Shown here: positions 45,701 through 49,010 of the stretch, in pieces | Layout of the letters: every line of letters starts with the position of its first letter | Position numbering within the stretch: the stretch's first letter is position 1 | DNA from: Bedellia somnulentella | Taxonomy: Eukaryota > Arthropoda > Insecta > Lepidoptera > Bedelliidae | Assembly: GCA_963576735.1 (NCBI GenBank) | Contig: OY755189.1 | Coordinates: 3,472,001 to 3,536,000, forward strand | Direction: 5' to 3' | DNA: 64,000 nt | The notes under the pieces: generated by a model | Told to the model about the DNA's origin: nothing | The model's input: the letters and a program-made list of their open reading frames with translations, nothing else | Database searches by the model: none | Translations under genes and position numbers: made by a program

Positions 45701-46094
45701 TAAGTGAAATTTTAACTCTCGTGCGTTTATCGTTTCCGTCTCTCACGACTATACATCCCTAAAAAGGGTAGCCAGAGCATCAGAATCAGACATCCTTTAG
45801 TAACTTTGGAAGTTTAGTAAGGAAAAAAATAGAATAATGTATGATTTGTGTCATCAGAAACCTCACTCAAAGATCACTTAAAACCCCAACACCCTAAGTC
45901 ACCTCTTACGACACCCCCGATAGTAATAGGTTAATATTGTTCTAAGCCTTTTAATAAGACTCTATATGTAACTGAAAATATATTTGTCCTCAGGAGAACA
46001 TCCAGCAGCCATGCAGCATGGGGGCCAACTAAGACTTCAGTATCCCGTCTCAGCTGCTCTTCTCAGTGTGATCGTCACTTTAATGGGATGCTAG
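13410..46094 (+). CDS. dpr-like: Dpr-family two-Ig-domain neuronal surface protein (whole spliced CDS, 7 exons)
   Basis: Spliced CDS joins 13410-13461, 24567-24745, 31789-31905, 37253-37346, 38277-38404, 42976-43144 and 45994-46094 (840 nt, 279 aa). Every intron is GT/AG and the phases agree throughout. Residues 1-17 are a signal peptide. Ig1 has Cys68, Trp80 and the DSGIYEC motif ending at Cys130. Ig2 has Cys171, Trp185 and DSGRYTC ending at Cys230. Diagnostic Dpr motifs are VSWIRHRD, TYTSDQRF, EDW and EINYDSPRGGVSV. N-glycosylation sequons are at N55, N75 and N168. The tail (about 264-279) is hydrophobic and ends in Cys with no cytoplasmic segment, suggesting a GPI anchor. Known for the family: Dpr proteins bind DIP proteins between neurons and specify synaptic partners. 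The GEHPAAM tail resembles, from memory, the Dpr8/9/21 group; the subtype is not certain. Introns are 11.1, 7.0, 5.3, 0.9, 4.6 and 2.8 kb, all transposon-filled. Confidence 0.93.
13520..13680 (-). mobile_element. common lepidopteran 'cttcggagggcacgttaagc' repeat
   Basis: Minus strand reads cgtgcttcggagggcacgtt, aagccgtcggtcc and ctactattacggtagtagtc. Same family, opposite strand, at 41388-41550. Confidence 0.7.
13770..13883 (+). mobile_element. SINE-A, 5'-truncated
   Basis: Retains 'caacttccaaaagttgctga' through the tail ggccgtgagtatgtatttatg. Confidence 0.75.
13884..14779. other. intron 1, nothing recognised
   Basis: No ORF. A weak RTE-like stretch around 14450-14620 was not convincing. 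Confidence 0.4.
14780..14889 (+). mobile_element. LINE 3' end with hairpin and (TAA)n tail
   Basis: Contains ctgcagacaaactgt / acagttttgcag, a hairpin at 14800-14829, then AATAAAG and (TAA)n at 14873-14889. This is a typical non-LTR 3' terminus: structured, poly(A) signal, short tandem tail. Confidence 0.6.
14890..15849 (+). pseudogene. 5' end of a GC-rich non-LTR retrotransposon (ORF start 15094)
   Basis: The ORF from ATG 15094 runs into an adjoining SINE-A at about 15850; the stop at 15897 lies in SINE sequence. The first roughly 75 residues are Arg/Pro/Gly-rich. Residues about 80-150 (WTVEMNRNAMRAYIR ... NLTVTEQNLADRVRYIQR) resemble a segment I associate with the N-terminal part of certain LINE polyproteins. 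Codon use is far more GC-rich than the surroundings. No RT domain remains: the element is cut off at its 3' side. It follows directly after a (TAA)n tract; Dong-type LINEs are known to insert in (TAA)n, but the clade here is a guess. Not a host gene in my view. Confidence 0.5.
15850..15925 (-). mobile_element. SINE-A head only
   Basis: The first roughly 75 bp of SINE-A (minus strand) abut the truncated LINE ORF. The 3' part of the SINE is missing, which is unusual for a retroposon. Confidence 0.8.
16369..16411 (+). mobile_element. RTE-a LINE, tail only
   Basis: 'tgtctctgcctaccccaatg' through 'ggcgtgtgtatatgc', directly followed by a SINE-A head. Confidence 0.65.
16412..16510 (+). mobile_element. 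SINE-A head only
   Basis: First roughly 100 bp, ending at 'gggatttttggg'; the 3' two thirds are absent. Confidence 0.75.
16833..17196 (-). mobile_element. SINE-B, full length
   Basis: Tail cataacataacataaacgtt at the left; tRNA-like head ending in tagctcaatgggtag at the right (minus strand). Confidence 0.9.
17423..17750 (-). mobile_element. SINE-B, diverged
   Basis: Aligns across its whole length to the family with many substitutions; A-box end reads tagctcagtgggtagaac on the minus strand. Confidence 0.8.
17928..18345 (-). pseudogene. C-terminal fragment of a CR1-like LINE ORF2, split by a SINE
   Basis: Minus strand encodes HTHKSHSMAIKIYNKLPKPL, then LKELLINKCYY and, beyond the SINE-C insertion, SLSKYLNDKL and a stop at 17928-17930. 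This is the usual C-terminus of CR1/L2-type ORF2 proteins. The insertion at 17974-18177 duplicated 14 bases of this ORF. Confidence 0.75.
17974..18177 (+). mobile_element. SINE-C head-to-head inverted dimer with target-site duplication
   Basis: Two 5'-truncated SINE-C copies face each other. Arms at 17971-18040 and 18068-18137 are a perfect 70-bp inverted repeat around a 27-bp spacer. The right arm continues to the normal SINE-C 3' end (tccccacatgaggaattcat). TATAATAGCATTTA flanks both sides (17960-17973 and 18178-18191), so the dimer inserted as one unit. The arms contain the tRNA T-arm motif gggttcgaacccgc. Confidence 0.9.
18346..18690. other. non-coding, probable LINE 3' UTR
   Basis: No ORF. 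Part of it is likely the 3' UTR of CR1-a, read on the minus strand. Confidence 0.35.
18692..18741. repeat. (TA)n / (TG)n microsatellite
   Basis: About 50 bp of alternating TA then TG just beyond the CR1-a ORF stop. Confidence 0.85.
18758..20173 (-). pseudogene. CR1-a: reverse transcriptase part of a CR1/Jockey-type LINE
   Basis: Open on the minus strand from 20173 to the stop at 18758 (471 codons) with no internal stops; the ATG at 19885 is internal. Visible RT motifs: NYRPISILNVFGK, then QQHGFLKGRST, DFEKAFDRVDH, GVPQGSHLGPL, YADDKKVF (catalytic YADD) and LGVILDSKLTF, then the long C-terminal domain. The endonuclease domain and ORF1 are absent, and an in-frame stop at 20174-20176 marks where homology fades, so it is a 5'-truncated insertion. 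It is antisense to dpr in intron 1. Reverse transcriptase of this kind copies its own RNA at a nicked target. The clade is judged by motif style only. Confidence 0.85.
20453..20747 (-). pseudogene. RTE-b ORF, C-terminal part
   Basis: Minus strand reads GVDLWNQCQQTP, then RKWRWMGHTFRR, then GRPVHTLRRSVESEL and a C-terminal LVQALC, the characteristic C-terminal domain of RTE/BovB-type LINE proteins (RRKWRWIGHTLR...RGRPRNTWRR). Ends with a stop at 20453; only about 9 bp of 3' UTR precede the duplication. Confidence 0.85.
20761..21209 (+). pseudogene. RTE-b ORF, RT thumb part, inverted
   Basis: Reads HLEAKLESLRKQAEVMGLRI, then NKRKTVDMRI, KFVYLGSVIT, VESRIRKANAAFAQL, SGCETW and LRSILRIYWP. This is the region just after the catalytic YADD in RTE-type RTs; the YADD itself is lost by 5' truncation. 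It ends at the point where the minus-strand half begins in the protein. Confidence 0.85.
21279..21536 (-). mobile_element. SINE-A, full copy
   Basis: (CATA)n tail at left, head ctacacagca at right. Confidence 0.9.
21537..22024. other. AT-rich, nothing recognised
   Basis: No convincing ORF. Confidence 0.4.
22025..22273 (-). mobile_element. SINE-A, full copy
   Basis: Tail tatactcacggctataaat; head ctacacagca. Confidence 0.9.
22277..22570 (-). mobile_element. RTE-a LINE 3' end, interrupted by MITE-2
   Basis: 22277-22374 is the RTE-a tail and 'atcctggcaaacct'; the sequence resumes after the MITE as 'aacctctctacttc'. Confidence 0.75.
22375..22543. mobile_element. MITE-2, short non-autonomous DNA element (empty-site copy)
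   Basis: 169 bp with short inverted ends (ttgggaacag / tactcccac) and AAACCT on both sides (22369-22374 and 22544-22549). At 22428-22443 it has the intact sequence acttataatttgtatc, the empty version of the site filled in the copy at 54882-55656. Confidence 0.75.
22544..22977. other. AT-rich, nothing recognised
   Basis: No ORF or repeat beyond the short RTE-a remnant. Confidence 0.4.
22979..23124 (+). mobile_element. SINE-A, 5'-truncated
   Basis: Starts at gatgcggttggagaccc and runs to the tail gccatgactatatgtgtatg. Confidence 0.85.
23125..23775. other. AT-rich, nothing recognised
   Basis: No ORF or repeat. Confidence 0.4.
23776..24012 (+). mobile_element. SINE-A, highly diverged
   Basis: Only islands match (cggctgagaatagtac, tggctatgtggttggagac, ctactcaacttccaagagtg). 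Confidence 0.6.
24274..24517 (-). mobile_element. SINE-A just upstream of dpr exon 2
   Basis: Tail catacatatactcacggc; the last head bases (ctacacggca) are missing. Ends about 50 bp before the exon 2 acceptor. Confidence 0.9.
24567..24745 (+). CDS. dpr-like: dpr exon 2 (N-terminus and first half of Ig1)
   Basis: Preceded by a strong polypyrimidine tract and ccag, followed by gtaaga. Encodes residues 19-77 (59 codons after two split-codon bases): an acidic linker, then YFD...NVTALVGKTAQLNC with the first Ig1 cysteine (Cys68), ending LGNRT. Ends in phase 0. A SINE-A copy on the minus strand lies just upstream (ends near 24517) and a + strand SINE-A begins about 45 bp downstream. Confidence 0.95.
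24790..25016 (+). mobile_element. SINE-A just downstream of dpr exon 2, diverged
   Basis: Head gctgtgtggtgctggcttag; tail cgccgtgtatgtatgtatg. Confidence 0.8.
25230..25388 (+). pseudogene. RTE-a LINE 3' end
   Basis: 'ggcaggcgtccgaagtatga' through 'ggcgtgagtatatgttatg'; encodes the RLMDVNDAR region with indels. Confidence 0.75.
25724..25966 (+). mobile_element. SINE-A, full copy
   Basis: Head tgctgtgtagtgttggct; tail gccgtgagtatatgtat. A small deletion in the head. Confidence 0.9.
25967..26316. other. AT-rich intron sequence, nothing recognised
   Basis: No ORF. Confidence 0.4.
26329..26572 (-). pseudogene. RTE-a ORF fragment (inverted part)
   Basis: Minus strand encodes KGMLRWFGHIERMDDSKVVK, then EIYRANVEGNVSRGRPRRTH, LDQIENVLKKAGVRS and ACMKRLMDVNEAR, the C-terminal domain of an RTE-like LINE protein. 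The + segment from 26574 continues it with EAREVCQDRTKWRSIVSAYP and NGN stop. Confidence 0.85.
26574..26662 (+). pseudogene. RTE-a ORF C-terminus and 3' tail (upright part)
   Basis: Continues the protein of the inverted segment; 8 bases (gaagctag) are present in both. After the stop comes accccaatggg, ggcgtgagaatatgt. Confidence 0.8.
26663..26682. repeat. A20 tract (poly-T 3' end of CR1-b)
   Basis: Twenty A on the + strand, so the minus-strand LINE ends in poly-T, not poly-A. Confidence 0.9.
26982..29753 (-). CDS. CR1-b ORF2: endonuclease-reverse transcriptase
   Basis: 923 codons from ATG 29753, no internal stop. N-terminal APE-type endonuclease: MNIRSI (about 41), LTECRL (Glu71), GDINIDI (about 170) and TDHDLA (Asp233/His234). 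RT domain about 430-720: NYRPISLLCIFSKLLER, NQFGFRRNKST, FLDLSKAFDS (about 543), GVPQGSILGP (601) and CYADDTALV (YADD 633-636). Then the CR1-type C-terminal domain. Compared with CR1-c ORF2, the linker between endonuclease and RT is shorter by some 60-70 residues around residue 375, an in-frame deletion. It would nick DNA and copy its own RNA. Antisense to dpr, so dpr pre-mRNA includes its complement. Activity is unknown: the element is 5'-truncated. Confidence 0.92.
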   Translation of the reverse strand: MDNKELEDDLEQTLDIKCHRATTLAKCKNLLQGYQLKMLTMNIRSITKNFDEFIILLTRLKLDIDILVLTECRLGDSSVIGIIPGYTYFASTLNHNQNGGVVSYVRETWAPIFSEPHCSESCCVMIEIPNVATIICIYRSPSFKNTSNFITGLDHIVSKIKNSPNIVVLGDINIDILRSSPSHDPSEYLCAIRSLGLTPAITLPTRSTACLDHINIKTKSKSVGIVYDSALTDHDLALAGICLNKRPKLPTSRERVTINFPGVAEDLRKADWSNVLSEPDANVATNLFLDTVLASIDKHKMKRKVSRSRHILEPWMTPGLLRCAKHKDHLHLLSKLHPDDIILGTSFRRYRNFYISLLRKIKEDYEKRELTDKSKNPQLVKKVKLQNSPSSSFFLTPTDEHELSSMISCLENDSAPGKDDISGLLIKHIKFEIIKPLTHVFNLSLITGRFPDTWKTAVVCPIHKSGSKRDPSNYRPISLLCIFSKLLERLVNKRLVNYLESNNLLAPNQFGFRRNKSTVDATKLLTSTIVKALDSGNKCLVVFLDLSKAFDSISILILLRKLESLGVRGVALEWFKSYLEDRSQITKVGSIESDLATVTFGVPQGSILGPTLFLAYLNDLLTSELGTSKKICYADDTALVYQGTTWESVKAATERSLPIVQQWLQDNLLTLNTDKSQFLCFYKTSSSKPLSLDTVKMHKCGAITDVSSSCNCSVIKRSPHAKYLGLILDERLTFEMHVLNLAKRIRRLIGVMSLLRGAADFKVLRTVYFALCQSLLTYCIEIWGGAAKTYMLGLERSQRALLKVMLKKPLSYPTDLLYKEASVLRVRQLYVQQVCISLHKSVLSSKELNLLRSSRVYQIVVPVVKTAFARQNGLTAFISIYNKMAQKGVIHKNDSIYQLKNKLYKWLLDTDYNDTESILHPCI
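29754..30229 (-). other. CR1-b inter-ORF spacer
   Basis: Lies between ORF1 stop and ORF2 ATG. A 169-codon open frame here is AT-rich with no motif; I do not call it a gene. Confidence 0.45.
30230..30866 (-). pseudogene. CR1-b ORF1, 5'-truncated (coiled coil plus RRM-like domain)
   Basis: The frame is open from the truncation point near 30866 to the stop at 30230. It begins with a heptad-like coiled coil (SEIENIRCQLRQHEKLKGEV, then FLRSEVAELRQEL), followed by an RRM-like segment (DIEITGV ... DIDEVKRIG ... RPIILTL) and a C-terminal domain with IYVNEHLTKCNRILYSKAR. LINE ORF1 proteins of this layout are RNA-binding chaperones; the C-terminal block resembles the domain also found in the baculovirus FP family, but here it is clearly part of a LINE. 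No proper ATG remains. Confidence 0.8.
31037..31641. mobile_element. MITE-1: 605-bp palindrome-rich DNA element
   Basis: Ends are inverted: GTCGTGGCCATATCGTA... and ...TTACGATATGGCCACGAC. The inverted ends continue about 60 bp through stacked palindromes such as AAATGATCGATCATTT and CATTTCATGAAATG. Flanked by ATATAT on both sides. No ORF. A degenerate end of the same family is at about 38860-38926. Confidence 0.85.
31789..31905 (+). CDS. dpr-like: dpr exon 3 (core of Ig1)
   Basis: Acceptor attcag, donor gtaaat. 39 codons, phase 0 at both ends. Contains VSWIRHRD and TYTSDQRF, hallmark Dpr motifs, and the Ig1 tryptophan (Trp80). SINE-B begins only about 24 bp after the donor. Confidence 0.96.
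31930..32287 (-). mobile_element. SINE-B starting 24 bp after the dpr exon 3 donor
   Basis: Full-length; tail tataacataaacgttcacg, head tgatagcccagtgggtag at the right. Confidence 0.9.
32288..33984. other. intron 3, mostly unrecognised
   Basis: No coding ORF. A short inverted repeat (GATTGGCCGG / CCGACCAATC) lies at about 32981-33012. Confidence 0.4.
33985..34142 (+). mobile_element. LINE-like 3' end with (CTTT)n tail
   Basis: T-rich 3' UTR-like sequence, then 'ggggagaataaagatttttc' and (TTTC)n. Confidence 0.45.
34151..34582 (-). mobile_element. SINE-A, diverged, split by another SINE-A
   Basis: 34151-34212 is the tail half and 34413-34582 the head half of a minus-strand SINE-A. Confidence 0.7.
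34213..34399 (+). mobile_element. SINE-A inserted into a SINE-A, with 13-bp target-site duplication
   Basis: AGTTTTGGAACTT at 34200-34212 and 34400-34412. The duplicated target is itself SINE-A sequence from the opposite strand. Confidence 0.85.
34583..35149. other. AT-rich, nothing recognised
   Basis: No ORF. Confidence 0.4.
35150..35231 (+). mobile_element. RTE-a tail, facing a SINE-A tail
   Basis: 'gacaggtttgccaggatcg' to 'gggcgtgagta', directly followed by the tail of a minus-strand SINE-A. Confidence 0.7.
35232..35402 (-). mobile_element. SINE-A, head missing
   Basis: Tail catacatacatatactcacg; breaks off in the 'gtcacctctgaagaac' region. Confidence 0.8.
35570..35720 (-). mobile_element. 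SINE-B, diverged 3' half
   Basis: Tail aaacgttcacaccgtatata; the tRNA-like head is missing. Confidence 0.7.
36055..36285 (-). mobile_element. SINE-A, diverged
   Basis: Tail ataaactcacagctataaat; body matches with many changes. Confidence 0.75.
36286..36912. other. AT-rich, nothing recognised
   Basis: No ORF. Confidence 0.4.
36913..36988 (-). mobile_element. RTE-a tail
   Basis: 'cccattgaggtaggcggaga' and 'cgccactttgcacgatc'. Confidence 0.6.
37024..37150 (+). mobile_element. SINE-A, degenerate 3' part
   Basis: Islands: catcctttattttacaat, ggggctgaagaattt, tgggatttatcgccataag. Confidence 0.5.
37253..37346 (+). CDS. dpr-like: dpr exon 4 (end of Ig1)
   Basis: Acceptor tttccag, donor gtacgt. 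Encodes residues 117-147 with the DSGIYECQVGTTPP motif (second Ig1 cysteine, Cys130) and leaves one base of a split Glu codon. Confidence 0.95.
37440..37934. other. intron 4, nothing recognised
   Basis: AT-rich. Confidence 0.4.
37940..38247 (-). mobile_element. SINE-C inverted dimer upstream of dpr exon 5
   Basis: 37940-38120 is SINE-C 3' part on the minus strand (cctcatgtggggattattac at the left). 38121-38247 is a + strand 5' part with the full tRNA-like head. Matching arms lie either side of the head (gaaaaaaatttcg / cgaaaaattttctttcc). A head-to-head dimer ending about 30 bp before the exon 5 acceptor. Confidence 0.75.
38131..38202 (+). other. tRNA-like head of SINE-C (folds as a cloverleaf, GUU at the anticodon position)
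   Basis: 72 nt: acceptor GACACGG pairs with CTGTGTC (one G-T); D arm GCTC/GAGC; anticodon arm TCGGG/CCCGA with loop GCGTTTA; T arm GCGGG/CCCGC with loop TTCGATC. The GTT triplet would read Asn codons, but position 33 is C instead of the invariant T, and it is embedded in a SINE. I therefore call it a SINE head, not a functional tRNA gene. Confidence 0.7.
38277..38404 (+). CDS. dpr-like: dpr exon 5 (first half of Ig2)
   Basis: Acceptor tttctcag, donor gtaact. Encodes residues 148-190 including GGPDLFINQGSTINLTC (Cys171) and the Ig2 tryptophan (Trp185). Flanked closely on both sides by SINEs: a SINE-C inverted dimer ends about 30 bp upstream and a SINE-A starts about 22 bp downstream. Confidence 0.95.
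38427..38673 (-). mobile_element. SINE-A starting 22 bp after the dpr exon 5 donor
   Basis: Full copy: tail catacatatactcacggtta; head ctacacagca. Confidence 0.9.
38674..39059. other. intron 5; degenerate MITE-1 end at about 38860-38926
   Basis: 'gaccatttaatgaactgctc ... atttacgatatggcgtcgac' aligns with the right end of MITE-1. Otherwise nothing recognised. Confidence 0.45.
39060..39180 (-). mobile_element. SINE-C, 5' part with tRNA-like head
   Basis: Minus strand reads ctgctcaattggcagagcaa (A box), tacccagaggtcacgggttt (B box region), then the 'ttttcttttcctta' body. Abuts an RTE-a fragment. Confidence 0.7.
39183..39480 (-). pseudogene. RTE-a LINE ORF fragment, C-terminal domain
   Basis: Minus strand encodes CGVKDDIVRKIEKGMLRWFG, HIERMDDSKLVK (frame break), EGNVSRGRPRRTHLDQIENV and ACMKRLI; the 3' end is replaced by SINE-C. 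Confidence 0.8.
39481..40080. other. non-coding; weak RTE-a and SINE-A traces and one hairpin
   Basis: About 39720-39850 has a weak + strand RTE-a trace ('aagatggtttgggcgcat'). TAGCTGAAGACCAA (39858-39871) pairs perfectly with TTGGTCTTCAGCTA (39893-39906). Confidence 0.4.
40081..40438 (+). mobile_element. SINE-B, nearly full length
   Basis: Head accgtgatagctcaattggt; tail gcgtgaacgtttatgttatg. Small deletion around 'acatcgtgagctgag'. Confidence 0.9.
40720..40945 (-). pseudogene. RTE-a 3' end, diverged
   Basis: Islands: ttctcattgagaaaggcaga, catgactctattagtacatg, tttctatttgatc. Confidence 0.5.
40946..41386. other. intron 5, nothing recognised
   Basis: No convincing ORF. Confidence 0.4.
41388..41550 (+). 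mobile_element. common lepidopteran 'cttcggagggcacgttaagc' repeat
   Basis: Reads gtgcttcggagggcacgtta, agccgtcggtccc, ctactattacggtagtagtc. Same family as 13520-13680. Confidence 0.75.
41625..41840 (-). mobile_element. SINE-A, highly diverged
   Basis: Islands: acccacagctattaatcc, gatggttggtgatgggcc, tgttattctaaaccgg. Confidence 0.6.
42057..42202. mobile_element. SINE-B(-)/SINE-C(+) head-to-head composite 1
   Basis: 42057-42154 is the SINE-B 3' end on the minus strand; it is joined at 'ggtgtt|agaaattcggg' to a + strand SINE-C piece (aatttctttcctttaataac). Confidence 0.75.
42203..42445. mobile_element. SINE-B(-)/SINE-C(+) head-to-head composite 2
   Basis: SINE-B 3' half on the minus strand (to about 42371), then SINE-C 3' end on the + strand through 'gtcaaaaaacattaaa'. 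Same arrangement as the neighbour but with different break points. Confidence 0.78.
42446..42865. other. intron 5, nothing recognised
   Basis: AT-rich. Confidence 0.4.
42878..42957 (+). mobile_element. SINE-C fold-back insertion at the dpr exon 6 acceptor
   Basis: 80 bp: CATAAATAAAAGATGTTA, one T, then TAACATCTTTTATTTATG (perfect palindrome), then the SINE-C 3' end. ACTCACCTTTTT flanks it at 42866-42877 and 42958-42969. The right copy of the duplication is the polypyrimidine tract of the exon 6 acceptor. Confidence 0.9.
42976..43144 (+). CDS. dpr-like: dpr exon 6 (second half of Ig2)
   Basis: Acceptor ttttttacag, donor gtaagt. Encodes residues 191-246 with EINYDSPRGGVSV and DSGRYTC (Cys230), closing Ig2; ends in phase 1. 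The acceptor's polypyrimidine tract is part of a target-site duplication made by a SINE-C insertion immediately upstream (see 42878-42957). Confidence 0.96.
43241..43412 (+). mobile_element. SINE-A, diverged and internally deleted
   Basis: Head ctgtatagtgtcggctcaga; tail gccgtgagtaaatgtatgta. Confidence 0.75.
43472..43891 (+). mobile_element. SINE-A interrupted by a LINE 3' end
   Basis: 43472-43594 head; 43775-43891 tail. Confidence 0.85.
43595..43774 (+). mobile_element. 5'-truncated LINE-like 3' end with (TTTAC)n tail
   Basis: Starts ggtctgtgtcccgttcc; has caaataaatatctttt then ttactttacttttacttttac. Inserted in the SINE-A; TTAC precedes and ends it. Confidence 0.65.
44159..44397 (-). mobile_element. 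SINE-A
   Basis: Tail (CATA)n with the 'ctcacggctataaatcccta' part deleted; head ctacacagca. Confidence 0.85.
44451..44816 (+). mobile_element. SINE-B, full length
   Basis: Head gacgtgatagctcaatgcgt; tail ggcgtgaacgtttatgtttatg. Confidence 0.9.
44921..45046 (-). mobile_element. SINE-A, 3' half
   Basis: Tail catacatatactcacggtta; stops after 'ggtttttggtgat'. Confidence 0.8.
45047..45112. repeat. three tandem 'aacacataggcta' units
   Basis: acacataggctata occurs three times with spacers of about 8 and 20 bp, directly after the truncated SINE-A. Confidence 0.7.
45389..45710 (-). mobile_element. probable LINE 3' end, minus strand
   Basis: (caaat)n at the left, then tattctttattgttc, the reverse of AATAAA-containing tails. 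No ORF. Confidence 0.4.
45737..45952 (-). mobile_element. SINE-A, diverged, 40 bp before dpr exon 7
   Basis: Islands: ctctcacgactatacatccc, gggtagccagagcatcag, agtcacctcttacgacac. Confidence 0.7.
45994..46094 (+). CDS. dpr-like: dpr exon 7 (C-terminal tail and stop)
   Basis: Acceptor gtcctcag. Encodes residues 247-279: GEHPAAMQHGG followed by a hydrophobic stretch (VSAALLSVIVTLMGC) and TAG at 46092-46094. No cytoplasmic residues follow the hydrophobic stretch, which fits a GPI-attachment signal better than a transmembrane protein. Confidence 0.9.
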
Positions 46095-46868
46095 TATTAA
46101 AAATACCTTCGACTTTTTCAATAATCAGCCCTCTGATTACGCATCTTTCGCGACTGACGATTGTGTCGCAAGTTGCACGATTGTTGCTGTCAATGTCATA
46201 AATTTGTATGCGATTTGACACATTTGACAGTGACACTTTTGCAACATGCAACACAAACGCGGTGTGATACGTAATCAGGGGCCGTGCGGCGTTTATTTCT
46301 CTATAAACTGTAATTCTATGACCATATACATATATTAGTGAGTTCGCAGTATACACCACCTTGTTACGAATCTGTTTTTTAAATTTACATAATGCTGATT
46401 TCCAAATATTGATAGGAATATTTTAAGTACTTCATGAAGGTTGGAATCTCAACAAAGATAAATTGTAAATAGAAGATTGGATCTTGATTTGTATAGGTAC
46501 TTATAAAATTATTGGTCCATCAAGTGTATTTTGATTGAAAAGATATAGTTTCTTTGTTCTCTATTTTGTTCAGAATACTCAAATTCAGTTGAGAAAACAA
46601 TATTATAAAAATAATGAATTTATTTTAACGCTTGTTGGTTTCACATATCGGTATTTAAATTAGCTGCAACCGATACACTGTTACTTGATTAAAATAACAA
46701 CTTTATGTGAAAAATGAGAAATGTTAGCAAAAATTTAAATATTATTATGTTAATATTACAATGGACTTTTTAATATAATATGCATAGTTACTAAGTATTA
46801 AATAGATTAACCAAATATAAGTTTAATGTTGTGAATATTAATATAACGGACTTCTTAAAAACAATAAA
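46095..46868 (+). other. dpr 3' UTR and first candidate poly(A) signal
   Basis: No ORF and no recognised repeat. AATAAA at 46863-46868 is the first well-placed poly(A) signal after the stop. A second AATAAA lies at 49629-49634, beyond two repeats; use of either is inference. Confidence 0.4.
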
Positions 46869-47763
46869 AGTAAGATAGGATTTCACAAGTAACATAGTTT
46901 ATTTAGGATAAATCCTGAGTTTTCAACTATTATTTAATATTATTCTTTGCCACATAAACACATTTAAAAAGCTGTAATATTCCTACAATCTGAACTCTTA
47001 GTGTATAATGCCTATTCATTCAGTATTTTGGTTTCGAAATTTCTTACTAAAATGCAAAATACCTTTAAAAGGCAATAGTGAACCGTCCGCCATCTTTCAT
47101 AAAACAAATGATCTCGTTTGTCATTTGTTTATTTAACTGAAAATTCAAAGTTTGATTTCAATACTTCAGAACTAAATTTGGTACCATCTCTTTTGCTGTA
47201 ATAAGAAACACAATAATTCCTCAATGGTGATAAATTGATCACCCTTATAAGACTTGAAATCGTCAGTTATAATAATCTTCCCAAACGATTTTATAGTAAT
47301 ATTTTTAGAAGGGAGGTTTAAACTCAAAAATAAGTTACGAACGCTAAATCACCTTACGAAGATTTCATGGAGCCACAGAGATAAATTCTAAGCCTAAGTA
47401 AGTGCGTAAGAGATGGCTGCTCTGCTTTAACCCGCGCGATAACTAGTTTAAACACGATCACCACAACAACCGGTCCTATCCTGCTCTCATCCATCAGCTT
47501 CCTTAATCTTGTTTATACTTAAGTAATCTTGTAAATAATTTGCTCAGTTTGTTTTCTGAAAGTAATAAATTGAGTGTTACTTAATTGTTTGGGGATTGTA
47601 AATCATATTTTGAAAATGTTAGAAAAAATATTTGAGTTATTCAAATTTATTTCTGATACAAATAATAGTTGTCCACAGAATAAATTCAATCATCATTTTT
47701 ATATTATTTTATAGCCAAACCATTTAGAGGTTGTCTCAACCATAACGATTGACGTGGTTGAAA
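46869..47763. other. AT-rich sequence, nothing recognised
   Basis: No coding potential on either strand and no match to the repeat families in this window. The gene end lies somewhere to the left. Confidence 0.5.
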
Positions 47764-48011
47764 TACATACATACATATACTCACGGCTATAAATCCCAAG
47801 AAGGGGTACCCAGAGCTAAGGAACTAGAAGTTCCTCAGCCACTTTTGGAAAGTTGAGTGGGGAAAAGACTGCAAAATAAAGGTTGTTGGTGATGGGTCTC
47901 CAACCGCATCGCCCTAAAATCCCTTAAAAGCTCCAATACCGTTAGTCGCCTCTTACGTACACCCACCGGCAGAAATGGGATAGTGTTATTCTAAGCCGAC
48001 ACTACACAGCA
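47764..48011 (-). mobile_element. SINE-A, full copy
   Basis: Tail catacatatactcacggc; head ctacacagc. Confidence 0.9.
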
Positions 48012-48389
48012 ACAAGTACACACAGCAGCACAGTGGTTGAAATAAGACCAGCGAAATTATTTAGTTGAAATATCTCTTTAGACCCGCATCAATTGGCCTT
48101 AATAAACCATTCTTTGAGTATTTAAGATTCTGATGCGGGTAGATTTATAAAACCTATTCATTTGCATTATGTGAAATTCTAGTGCGTATTAAAGCTTTGG
48201 CTTTTGAAGTTATATATTTCATTATTGAAATTTAAAAGAACTTCAGTCGAAAACGTAAAGTTTATTAAATTTGAGCATTAGGATTTTCCAGATCAACAAA
48301 TTTATTTAATGCTTGTATGTTATTTTTTAGCAAATATGAAGTGAGAAATAATAATGATGGTTCTTTTTCTGCAATGCTTATTTGCTTTA

Positions 48390-48540
48390 AATAAATAAAT
48401 AATAAAAAAAACTCTTTATTACACATCACAAAAAAACAACAATTACAAAAAAAAGATCGGTACAAAAGCCAAAGTACAACTGGCGGTCTTATCACTAAGA
48501 GCGATCTCTTCCAGACAACCCATACGACTATTACAAGGTT
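48390..48540 (-). mobile_element. probable LINE 3' end, minus strand
   Basis: aataaataaataataaaaaa, 'actctttattacacatc' (reverse of a poly(A) signal), then 'ggcggtcttatcactaagag'. A frequent lepidopteran pattern. Confidence 0.45.
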
Positions 48541-49010
48541 GCAATTAATGAAATTACTTTAGACTACGTATGCTCTAGACCAGTAATAAGGAACAGTCAG
48601 ATAATACCAATTTGAAGATGGAATCTTTATGTATGAGTGAGATCTTAGGATTTTAATAGAGTGCTTATCAGGAAAGCTTTTATCTGCTGTTTTACTAACT
48701 AAGATCGATTTTACATCTCGTAGTTTCTCAGTTTAGTATATAGAAGGATATTCCCGACCGATTTTCTATAACTGTCAATACAAGGCTGAGGTCTGCGACA
48801 TTTAGACGACAGCCGGGGCCGAGTGGATCGGATATAAATAAATAAATAAAATAAATAGGTGACTAGCTTCTCGGTGCGGAGGTTGCGGGTTCGATCCCCG
48901 ATGAGAGCAACCTTTATTTGATGGGCAAAAATGATTGTTTCTTAGTCTTAGGCGTTATTTATATGTGTATTATATAATAGCGAATATTTATATCATTGAT
49001 TGGCTTTTAA
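48541..49010. other. non-coding; tRNA-like B-box fragment at about 48855-48910
   Basis: 'gcggaggttgcgggttcgat' followed by ccccg resembles a T-arm; the rest of a tRNA is absent. Confidence 0.4.
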
